From positions 496,001-560,000 of the forward strand of contig OY751487.1 of assembly GCA_963565915.1 (NCBI GenBank): a stretch of 64,000 bases of DNA, in the 5' to 3' direction. The position numbers and the translations under genes were made by a program. Below the pieces are notes generated by a model. The model saw only the letters and a list, made by a program, of their open reading frames with translations, was not told the DNA's origin and did not search any database. Each line of letters begins with the position of its first letter. The first letter of the stretch is position 1. Shown here in pieces: positions 1-9,220 of the stretch. This DNA comes from Entoloma clypeatum (lineage: Eukaryota; Basidiomycota; Agaricomycetes; Agaricales; Entolomataceae).

Positions 1-419
1 CTTTCACTTTTCACTTTTCCTTTCCTCTCTTCCTTTCCTTTCTATTCCACCATCTCTGACATCCTCCGATCGTATCCGCTGTCTCCAACATCTTATCTGC
101 CTCTCCGCATCCGACGACTCCGCCCCCATCCGCTACTCCGCATGTCAGATCGCAGGTACTATCATTCATCTTGTTTCCATTCATCCTTCATCGCTACTCC
201 CGATCATTACTCATCATTCATGTGTCTCGTTTTATCTCTTATTTCATATCTCATTTTACTATTTATCTCGCTAGCTTGCAGGGGAATCCTTAGAACTTTC
301 TCTTTGGATCTCCCTTGCAAGGTGTGTGTTGTATTACTTATTAGACTGCTCAATCTAAACTTCGGATCTCCCTTGCAAGTATCTGAGTTTGAGTCTTGGA
401 TCGTAAGGTCGCCCTTACA
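1..419 (+). repeat. 5' LTR of a truncated Ty3/gypsy element (gypsy-0), left end outside window
   Basis: The segment matches, in inverted orientation, the complete 433-bp solo LTR at 7375-7807. From that copy the first ~14 bases (TGTAAGGGCAACCA) lie beyond the left edge of the window. It ends in GCCCTTACA at 411-419, the terminal inverted repeat of the family. The two copies differ at only a few bases over about 420, so both insertions are young relative to the copia-1 LTR pair. A long open frame inside it (142-423) is also present in the solo copy and is just LTR sequence, not a gene. Confidence 0.9.
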
Positions 420-580
420 GTAGAAAGTTCTCTTCTAATTGGACCGGGTCCGATTGCATCGTTGTCACGATTCCGCGCTTTGGAGCAGCTTCGTCCGCGT
501 CTGACTCCGATACATCTCACACCCCTTCCAATTCTTCTAATTGCCTCTCCGTAACTGGTGATTCTGCTCCGCGCATAGTA

Positions 581-1300
581 ATGGATGACCTCAATCGCCT
601 TGAACAGCTCGAGCACGAGTTCCAGGAACAACATCAAACTCTCGCTGATATCTCGACTCAACTTGACCAACTCCTCCTCGCCTTCAACGCAATTCCTGCC
701 CCAGCTCCGCCACCTATCCCACCTGCTCCCGCACCCGCTATTATACCCGCTCCGCTTGCTCTGGCCAATCGGGGTGTGCGTCCAGCAAAACCTGCCAATC
801 CGTCGGACTTCAATGGATCGTGTGCAAATGGCTGGACCTTTCTAAACTCCTGTGAATTGTTTATGGTGGACTTCCGTGCAGTCTTTACAGCGGAGTTCAC
901 TCCAAAGAATGAGGAACAGGATGCGAGACTGATCCTCGAAGGAGAATCCTATTATCAAGGTCAACGGGATGTCGAGACCTATATTGACGAGTTCAAAGAC
1001 TACATTGACAAAGCAGGCTATCACGAGGATACCAACATCGTACTCAAATTCCACCATGGTCTCCGTTCCGACATTCAGAACGAGATTGCCACCCTGACCC
1101 ACGGACTGCCTGCGGATGACAACCCCGATGAGTGGTACTCTGCAGCACGAGTCAATGACGACAATAGGATTGCCAACAAAGCCTTCAAAGCCACTGCTCC
1201 GATCCGCACCTCCGCCTTCCGCAACGTTGTCGGACCAAGAGTACCTGGCACCTCAGTATTCCCTCGCCCCTACATTCCATTCACTCCGTGTACAGCTCCG
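581..1300 (+). pseudogene. gypsy-0 gag, internally deleted and 3'-truncated
   Basis: The frame begins at ATG 581, 160 bp after the LTR. It shows a coiled N-terminus, a Pro/Ala-rich linker (about residues 40-65), then a Retrotrans_gag-like core (DFRAVFTAEFTPKNEEQDA, YIDEFKDYIDKAGYHEDTNI, GLRSDIQNEIATL). Between the CELFMVDFRAVF region and its upstream neighbour the part that normally carries the helix-rich middle of this gag is missing, which suggests an internal deletion of several dozen codons. The protein stays open to 1351, but the last ~20 residues come from a GTTGGGC-rich repeat and not from gag. No zinc knuckle, protease or pol follows, so this is a dead 5' fragment. The left part of the element is outside the window. 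Confidence 0.8.
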
Positions 1301-1304
1301 CTTG

Positions 1305-1450
1305 GAGCTGTTGGGCACGTTGGGCGTGAGTGGGAGGCAGTTGGGCGTTAGAGGGGGCCGTTGGGCATTAGTCGACCCCGTTGGGCGCTATAGGGGGTCG
1401 TTGTGCACGAGGGGTGGGCATTGGGGGGGGGGGAAGTGGCTGGGTGGAGT
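1305..1450. repeat. Degenerate GTTGGGC minisatellite-like tract at the gag breakpoint
   Basis: The heptamer GTTGGGC or near variants recurs at irregular 15-25 bp spacing between about 1309 and 1395 and is followed by a G-rich run (1421-1436). It starts exactly where the gag homology of gypsy-0 stops, so it marks the truncation point. No coding function is visible. Confidence 0.5.
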
Positions 1451-1619
1451 GAAGGTGGGGGATAAAAAAAGTGTGGGAACGTTGGGCTGGCTGTCGACTT
1501 ATGTATGGTTCGACTTTCGGCAATTGCTGAGAGTGCTTGGCATCAATGCCGAGCAACGCGCGTCGTTGAAACTCGCGCCTTCAATGCCCAATCCGTGGCA
1601 CTGTAAGTCCTAAAAATAG

Positions 1620-3230
1620 TTTGTAACTTATGTAGAGATACTTAGAAGCTAATAGTAAGCATATAACCAGTTAAATATATGAGCTATGTAGGTAGAATTC
1701 TGAAATGATGCATCAAAACAATGGCACACTGTAAATCGTGATCAACAGGGCATCATCATGGGTTTTCTCAAACACAAAAACAACCTTTTCTTACTTCCTC
1801 CCTTCCACAACCACTGTAGTCTATATGTACTGTATATATACCATTGTAACATTGTATGTAAATCTACTCAGACCATTCAAATCAAGCCCAAGGACTTAAT
1901 AAGGTGAATAGAAGCAAAATAGGTCGAAAATTTGACCAAAAAATTTTGTTTCAGCTTTGGATTCTCCTCATTCAGGGGACCTCACAGCACATCTGTTTTT
2001 CAAATTTGGTGCATTCATTATGGAGATATAACACTTTTACTGAAATATGCACATTTCATCATTTCTATCTTATCTAGAGATCTAAAAATTATACAAGGTG
2101 TTTCAGAAGGTGAATACATATATATTGATGAGTTCTATCATGTTAAACTATTATTAGATCATGAGCACCACGTGCGCCTGCACGATGCATTTGCACATTG
2201 TTTACTGTTGTTTGGTGTAAAGCGTCGCATCGCTATATGCTCAAATCCGTGGCGAAAATTCATGAAATAAATACATATTTATTAACATATGATACTCTGG
2301 TACATAATTGATATAGTCTGTAAGCTTACTTCCTCCTGTGTAGCCATATTAAGGAGAAATGCGATGTTTTTTGAGTTTGTTTACATATATTTGACACATT
2401 TGATGCACACGTGTCACGCATCATCCAACGTTGAATCGACGCATCCACCCATTGCTTGCTCCGCAATGAGAGGCACACAGATATAACAAAAATAACACAG
2501 TAATAATAGTCAGATACAACAAAAATAACACTGTAATCATATGTTTTAGCTATGTTTTCACCATGTTTCACTCAATTCTTAACCTTTGTGACTCTGAGCA
2601 AGAGTTTATATACAAGCTAGAAATGTATTCCACTCAGTTGTAGCTTCAAAACAAGCCTTAGACCAATGAAATTGGACTATAAATATCTAGAATATTATGC
2701 AGATTACTGAAAAATCTCCAAAAATTGTAGAATATTAGGGGGGGGGGGGTTGGAGGTATATCCCAAAGGGCAAAAAGACCAGTCTAGACCTGTTTAGACC
2801 GGTCTTTTTGCGGTCTAAGTCAAAAAAAAAATCTAGACTGAACTGCAGTCTAAATTTTCTAAAACGTATAGACCTTAGACTGCGGTTCAGTCCAACATGG
2901 TCTATTTTTCAGTTCAGTTTAGTCCAGTTCAGGTCTATGTAGACTGAACCTTCGAACACTAACAATCACATGACCATCTAGTCGCCACAGGGAACCTAAC
3001 ATTTCCTGCACCTCGTCATAGAGGAACTGACTTATGAGTCAGTTTATAATGGAGATAGGACCTAGGGGGATGACAGTCACCCCCCAAACGAGAGTCGTTA
3101 ATTAACGACGGACGATGCCTCATGCGCCGTCCCCATTTGACCAGGTAGTCAACCTACACTGTACTGTAATTTACGGTCCAGCGAAGGCATACAGTGTATG
3201 GTAAATTATGGAAGCAGCAAATTCGCTACA
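1620..3230. other. AT-rich DNA without recognisable genes
   Basis: No frame in this stretch shows family motifs or a plausible exon series. It holds a G10 run near 2740 and, at about 2778-2952, a cluster of GTCTAGAC- and CAGTTCAG-type words in both orientations (see findings). I see no LTR, terminal repeat or RNA gene here. Confidence 0.5.
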
Positions 3231-3280
3231 ACACCAACGAATTTACCACGGCGAACGGCGAAATAAGAATGTCACCGGTT

Positions 3281-3521
3281 GAGTGCCGGCAACACTGCAA
3301 ATGAAAAGAATGATGCTAACGACAGATCGGTGAATAATCACCGGCGAGAGACACCACAGCAAAAAACCGGCAAAAGACCAGCCACAAATCGGCGACAGGC
3401 CATTGGCGAATGAATGGGCCACCGGCGAAACCAAGCTTTGAGTGCCAGCAACACTGCAAATGAAAAGAACAATGCTAACAACAGATCAGCGAATAATTCA
3501 CTGGCGAAAGACACCACAGCG
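3281..3521. repeat. Two direct repeats of ~80 bp, period 159 bp
   Basis: The unit starting GAGTGCCGGCAACACTGCAA at 3281 recurs at 3440 as GAGTGCCAGCAACACTGCAA. Both units run for about 80 bases to GACACCACAGC and differ at roughly ten positions, mostly transitions. The surrounding sequence is rich in CCGGCGAA words. I see no coding frame conserved between the two copies. Confidence 0.75.
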
Positions 3522-3872
3522 AAAACCCGTTGAAAAACCGGTGAAAAGCCGGCAACAATTCGGCACACGTTCAACAACAAGTCGAAATTTGATTTGATAC
3601 GAGCCGCCTTACCTCTGTTGGAACCTCGGCAATAATCGGGAGGGGTCTAATGACCCTGATTGACTCCAGGGCTCAACAAAGGTGGTGCGACTCATTCTAA
3701 ATTATTATTATTTATCCTTTTATTCTATTGGAGTCCAAAGACTCCAGATTATACCCACAACCGTGAATCTTCGCAGTCAATCCTTCAAAATCCGAATTTG
3801 TTGGAGGCTACCATGACCTCCCACTTCAATCTCCTCACGCGAAGTCAAGTAAAGATCGCAGCAGCAATCTTG

Positions 3873-4488
3873 AAGGGGGATATGTAATGAGTGGGATTGG
3901 CATGGTCATCAGTTGGTCATTGGAGTTACCGTATTAGGCTGAGCACAGCCACTTATGTAACAAAAGCCTTTTACCTCGCACGACATTGTACAGCCAATAC
4001 CAGATTTCGGTCAAGCTTACCTTGTTCTGTGAGATTGAGGGCTTTTCATGTAACTCTTGTTATATCCAGCCATAATTCTCTAAGTCCCTCACCACCAGTC
4101 TTTGTTTGTCATCACCTTTGTTTGGCAACCTCCCATCAATGTTGCTCCTCTCCATCAATGACCCTCCCACGCCCGCCAAAGCATCTTCCCTGCCATCAAC
4201 AGTGTTCGGCTATGTCCTCCCGTGCCATCAAAGTGCCTCCTGAACCCTTTCCTGCCATCAATGTGTCTCGTGGACCCTTATCCATCATCAAACGCCTCTC
4301 GTTTCCCTCTTTGGCACATTCCCACGCCCCTCCCTCGCATCAGAACCCTCTGTCCCTCGTCACCTCACCTCCCCTCCACCTTCCCCATGCCTCCTATGCC
4401 TCCAAGGTCTTCTCCCCTCCCACCTGTGAGTATGTGTACACTGTAGGTGGTATACATAGTCTCCTATATTACCCTACATACACATAAC
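3873..4488 (+). repeat. Possible polypurine tract plus solo LTR-like segment
   Basis: A polypurine stretch (TTGAAGGGGGATA, ending 3883) is followed by TGTAATGAGTGGG, the arrangement seen at the 3' end of LTR retrotransposons. The following ~600 bp end in CACATAACA near 4488, a possible CA terminus. There is no second copy in the window, no pol homology upstream and no clear target duplication, so this is tentative. Within it, 4120-4330 carries loose CATCAA(T/A)G repeats. Confidence 0.3.
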
Positions 4489-5534
4489 ATCAACACCACC
4501 CCCTTCCCCTTACCTGTACACACATATTATGAGTTAGATACATGTATACTACTTCTAATACACAGTATAATATACCAAGACTTATTACCAATGATTCCCT
4601 TGAGGTATACTCTGATTAAATAAGCTAAAAAGCGGTCAGAAACTGAGGAATGGGGAGAAGCACATACCTCCCCTCTAGGTACAGGTGTCCCTACCCCAAG
4701 CTGCCACTGTAGGTCCATCACAGAGTATATTAGTGGATGGGGCAAGCTATGTAGCCACCCCAGGAAGGGTGGAAGATGGTGAAAAGAGCGAAAATGTATG
4801 TACTTACCCTAGGTACAGATCACCATCTTAACCCCTCAGCATGGTCAGGGCACCTATGTACAACCATTCTATAGTACTAATAGGTCTCCAAGTGTCAGTA
4901 GTACGAGGTGTGCCATCCTTCGTAGTCTTTAAAATGTTTTCTCAAACAAAGAAGAAGATTAAAAATATACAAATGGTGTGATTGCCAATCTCATGATGAC
5001 TTCACCATGATTTCTTTTATAATGTTCTTTGTCAATGGGAATTTTGTGCATGAGGATAGAACATAGGGATCAAATAAATAATTTGTTCTGCATGTTCCTG
5101 CTATGTAAGCTGGGATCAATCTCAGTTCTCATAAAGGATAAACAAGTGGTTTGATTTTTGAATGGGATCTCCATTTGAGAGAAGGAAATATCAGGGCCAC
5201 ATCACAATCACATTTTGCATTTTCTTTTGCATTTGCTCAGTGGAAACATGCAGAGCACATTAAATAATTATTAAAAATGGATTTTACTTGTGTTCCCACA
5301 ATGTGGTCAGCAAATAAATTCTATATTAGATTGTTATTTTTTACAATGTTTTCGAGGTGTACATTGGTCCGGTCCTGCTGTGTGTTTTTTGAAAATGTAC
5401 ATGCATCAAAACTCTTGTCACCTGCATTTCCCCCAAATTTTGCCTGTACGGCCTTTTTACTGAGGGTCACGACACACACACAGTACATGACCCCAGGAGG
5501 CACATCACACAGACAGACCCTGCTATACACAGTT
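4489..5534. other. AT-rich spacer left of copia-1, nothing recognised
   Basis: Several short frames occur by chance. None has motifs, a signal peptide or an intron pattern. The right edge (5535-5539, CGCAG) is the likely left target duplication of copia-1. Confidence 0.5.
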
Positions 5535-5539
5535 CGCAG

Positions 5540-5880
5540 TGTTGGAACTACTGGATCCAGCACGTGATCACTATGTCATTGTGACATATCTCTGACATTG
5601 TCTATGATGTCATTCTCTGGAACATTCCATGAGTTACTATATATGTGAGTTTATTGTAGAAACACACAAACAGACCACAACATGGTCTGTGCGCATATAT
5701 TAGTATAAATAGTAGACCTGTAACATAGTTGCAGAATAAGAACTCTTCCAGTTCCCACCACATCAGTTGTCTCTAAAACTCTCCTCTAGCTTAACAAGCT
5801 ACTCATACCTGATCCCTTATCCACTACATACTAACAACCTTGTACATCGATCCACATGGCGCACCTCGATACATTCAATA
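5540..5880 (+). repeat. copia-1 5' LTR
   Basis: It starts TGTTGGAACTACTGGA and ends ACATTCAATA immediately before the primer binding site. It aligns end to end with 43170-43520. A TATA-like TATATATG lies near 5638-5645 and TATAAATA near 5704, compatible with an LTR promoter. Confidence 0.9.
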
Positions 5881-6146
5881 GGTTATGGGCCCTACTGGCC
5901 CTTATGGCTGGTGGTTTCGCCACCCTCGTCGTCGTATACACTGTAGTTACATGCTGTTGCATATTGGACAGAAGAACTCCCAGGGCCGCTGGCATCGCCG
6001 CCCCTGAGGACAATGAACCCGCTGAGCCTGCTCGCAATCATCGCAGTCGCTTGGCATTGCGCCAGCGCACTAGGTCACCATCACCGGTACCTGTACCTCC
6101 ACCTCCTGGGCAATGTCCGCCTTTGCGCACCTATACTGGAATTTAG
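5856..6146 (+). CDS. Small ORF in copia-1 LTR/leader, one predicted membrane segment (doubtful)
   Basis: The 96-codon frame starts at an ATG inside the 5' LTR (the same ATG exists in the 3' LTR at about 43496). It shows a hydrophobic stretch (residues ~11-36, ending VVYTVVTCCCIL) followed by a Pro/Arg-rich tail. It would be the first AUG-initiated frame on an LTR-started transcript. No family is recognised and the frame overlaps the primer site, so it may be chance. It is followed by further untranslated leader (to 7020 and 14454-14597) broken by two insertions. Confidence 0.25.
   Translation: MAHLDTFNRLWALLALMAGGFATLVVVYTVVTCCCILDRRTPRAAGIAAPEDNEPAEPARNHRSRLALRQRTRSPSPVPVPPPPGQCPPLRTYTGI
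5881..5892 (+). promoter_or_regulatory. copia-1 primer binding site (half-tRNAiMet type)
   Basis: GGTTATGGGCCC directly abuts the LTR. It is complementary to the anticodon stem-loop of initiator tRNA-Met, the priming mode known from Drosophila copia, not to a tRNA 3' end. The same word follows the LTRs of copia-2 and copia-3 here (on the - strand). Confidence 0.8.
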
Positions 6147-6220
6147 GCTCGACAACAGGCCATCTACCACTCGCAGAGTATACTCTCGAGTGTGTGACAC
6201 GTGCTTCCAATACATGAGTG

Positions 6221-6709
6221 GCTTTGCTCCACCCGCCACGCAAGATATCCGAACTGGCCGCTAACACCAGTCACACCCCTTCATCCCGCCCCCTGCCCTC
6301 TGACCCCCCCCCTACCGACATATACCCTTCTCTAACCCCCCCCAACCAGTAGGCACCCGTTGAGGTTGCCCCTACCCTTTCCACTCTGCGGACCTGTAGC
6401 CCACCCACGCGACCCACCACACACATGAAACACCTCACCTTTCTCAGGAGTTAACAGGGGAGTGTGGTCTAAAACGGTGGAGGATACGCCGGCCTGTTCA
6501 TTCTCCACTGCCTAGTCAGTGGGGGGACATGGCATTCCGCGGCTCTTGTAGTTCTGACACATGGAGCATGCTGGAATAACCAAGCATTGACTTAACACAC
6601 TGCCTACACCATGCTCGCCCGCTTATCTACCTGTCCACATGTAATGTGTACCATAGGAACTCAGTTCCTCCAGCACAATAAATCTGATTAAAAAATAAAA
6701 ATAAAAAAA
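6221..6709 (+). mobile_element. 5'-truncated LINE 3' end / retroposed copy with A-rich tail and 12-bp target duplication
   Basis: The 489-bp segment ends in AATAAATCTGATT followed by an A-rich tail (about 6691-6709). It is bounded by the perfect direct repeat AATACATGAGTG (6209-6220 and 6710-6721). These are the marks of target-primed reverse transcription. No protein homology is visible, so it is either a LINE 3' UTR or a SINE. Its 3' end resembles the 3' end of the LINE at 18614-20242 (ATAAAT…CTGA…polyA), which supports mobilisation by that family. Confidence 0.8.
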
Positions 6710-7020
6710 AATACATGAGTGCTGACTACCATCATCATCATCCACCTGCCCGTCTTACTAGATGGGCGCAACATCCTGAAGGGTTACTTCACAGCGCATT
6801 GTCATCGCTGTTGAAGTTTCTTTGTGGATAGAGATGGACATCAATGTCCAGCGGTATTGGAAAGTGTACACGCCGCTCGCTCCGGACTAGACTCTAGTCC
6901 TGCTCCACCTTACAGACGTTCGGCATGGAGAGAGACTGTTCCTGGAAATCCGCTTGAATATCGGCGGTGCTGCCATCTGTCAGCACCGGGCTTCAGGTGC
7001 CCTGAGCACGAGGATCCTCC

Positions 7021-8003
7021 TGTTACACTTTTTCACCCTCTTTCTATGCACATTCACATGACCTTTTGACCCTCAATCTCTATCAGACCCTGTTTCACTT
7101 AACTCCAACAACCCTGGGACATGTGTCCCCTCTATCAGCGCTATGACTCAGACTATTCCCCTTGTAGATACATTTTCACTTGTTATCTCTGACTCATGGC
7201 CTTGAGGCCTTATCTCTGACTCTTATGCCACAGCCCCCTTGAAACATTTATCTAAACAATGGCTTATTTAGCTCCTGCGCAGTATCTACTTATTTATAGC
7301 CATAGAATAATGTATATAAGACTTGTAACCTTAGAGTAGAGGTCCTTAGCTTGACCTAGGCAAACAACACTTACTGTAAGGGCGACCTTACGATCCAAGA
7401 CTCAAACTCAGATACTTGCAAGGGAGATCCGAAGTTTAGATTGAGCAGTCTAATAAGTAATACAACACACACCTTGCAAGGGAGATCCAAAGAGAAAGTT
7501 CTAAGGATTCCCCTGCAAGCTAGCGAGATAAATAGTAAAATGAGATATGAAATAAGAGATAAAACGAGACACATGAATGATGAGCAATGATCGGGAGTAG
7601 CAATGAAGGATGAATGGAAACAAGATGAATGATAGTACCTGCGATCCGACATGCGGAGTAGCGGATGGGGGCGGAGTCGTCGGATGCGGAGAGGCAGATA
7701 AGATGTCGGAGACAGCGGATATGATCGGAGGACGTTGGAGATGGTGGAATAAAAAGGAAAGGAAGAGAGGAAAGGAAAAGTAAAAAGTGAAAGTGGTTGC
7801 CCTTACACTTACTTTGTCTCATCTTTGAATGCTCTCAAACTAAGTGCCTTGCGAGGACTTAGCTCTGCTCAGACTGAACCGAGTTGTCCTCTTGAGGAGC
7901 TCGCTGATCTTCACCAAGTCGACCTATTGAGGGACTTGTAGTGGAACCAGTATGAACCCACATGACTTGATACCAAGACCAATTGTAGGCTCTCGCCATA
8001 ACA
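7021..8003 (+). repeat. gypsy-2 5' LTR, split by a solo LTR
   Basis: LTR halves 7021-7374 and 7813-8003 join to match 13904-14448. It runs TGTTACACTTTTTC… to …GCCATAACA. The two LTRs differ at a low percentage of positions. Confidence 0.95.
7375..7807 (-). repeat. Solo LTR of gypsy-0 family inserted in the gypsy-2 5' LTR
   Basis: The termini TGTAAGGGC / GCCCTTACA form perfect inverted repeats and are flanked by CTTAC (7370-7374 and 7808-7812). Removing it restores the uninterrupted LTR seen at 13904. It is the full-length counterpart of the partial LTR at 1-419, in opposite orientation, and presumably arose by LTR-LTR recombination. Confidence 0.95.
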
Positions 8004-8303
8004 AAAGGTCAAGCTGATCTACGTTGTCAACCCACCACGGTTTTAGACGCAAAGATTCCTCCCCAATGATCAACCTTTGGAGTCTCGTCCAACTCAGAAG
8101 ATGAACAGGAGTTCGTTGACGCACCCATTACACCATGACAACCGCCGACACCATACAGAAGAGTGACCTCCTCTTTCATACCAGTCAACCCCACATCACC
8201 CTCTTACCTCTCCCCAAGATGAATCCAACCACCGCCAGCTGTTGCTGTTGCTACACCCAGACCAAAGACCCCAGACACCCCAGTTAAACCAGCACCTGTA
8301 GAA

Positions 8304-9206
8304 ATGACTTCTCAGGCAAAGACCCCAGAGAAAGAAATTAAGATCAGCCTGCCGGCGATCTTTAATGGAGACAGGAGAAAACTGTCAGAATTCTTGTTCG
8401 ACACGAACTTATATTTGGAGATGAACAATGATGTTTACAACTCCGACAAGAAGAAGATCCTCTTCACTATCTCATACATGAAAGGAGGAACTGCCGGGCC
8501 ATGAAAGGAATTCTGGCACAGGGACATCACCACCACCGGAGTTACTGTGTACCCAAAATGCGCGGACTTTATCGAGAAACTGAGGAAGTCATTTTCCCCG
8601 GTTGACAAGGAAGGAGACACATTGACCATGATGAAAATACAGAAGATGGAAGGCATGACAGCCGACAAATTCGTGGAGAAATTCAAACTATGGGTTTCAG
8701 AGAGTCTGATCACAGAGGAACGATCGCTCAAGGACTACTTCATGGAAGCGCTACCCCACACACTCCGAGACAAAATTTTGGGCCTTGATAAGGTCCCAGG
8801 AACAATCGATGAATGGTACACCACGGCGTCCAGACTGGACAACCAGTGGAGGAGGGCAAAAGCAGTCTCTCAAAGACTTAGACCTGATGGGGAAAAGAAG
8901 AAATTCAAGGTTAATTATAACCCTGCACCCCAAAACACGCACTTTGCCCCAGACCCAAACACCATGGACATTGACCGGCTGACTGCCGAAGAAAGAGACG
9001 ACCACTTTAAAAAAGGGTTGTGCTTCATCTGCCATCAGGCAGGACATTGTGCTGATGCACACAAAGGAGGAAAGACCCCGGATGTGAACAATACATTCAA
9101 GAAAGCTTCCAATGCATATGCCCATATCCGAGGCATTTTCAAAGACTTACCAAATGAGGAACAAGAAGCCTTAATCTCTGAAATGGAGAAACAGGGTTTT
9201 CAATAA
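8304..9206 (+). pseudogene. gypsy-2 gag with one in-frame stop
   Basis: Structural protein of the retrotransposon particle. The frame opens at ATG 8304 and reads through to 9206 except for TGA at 8502-8504, at a position (AGP-stop-KEFW) where related gags carry Trp. The core motifs FNGDRRKLSEFLFDTNLYLE and MKIQKMEGMTADKFVEKFKL are of the Retrotrans_gag type. Near the C-terminus is a variant zinc knuckle with His in the last position (CFICHQAGHCADAH, CX2CX4HX4H). The next frame (protease) starts 15 bp downstream. Confidence 0.85.
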
Positions 9207-9220
9207 AGCGGCCTGTACCG

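Noticed and set aside
142..423. 93-codon open frame, found twice (also 7371-7652 on the - strand)
   Set aside because: It lies wholly in the gypsy-0 LTR; the duplication reflects the LTR copies, not a gene family.
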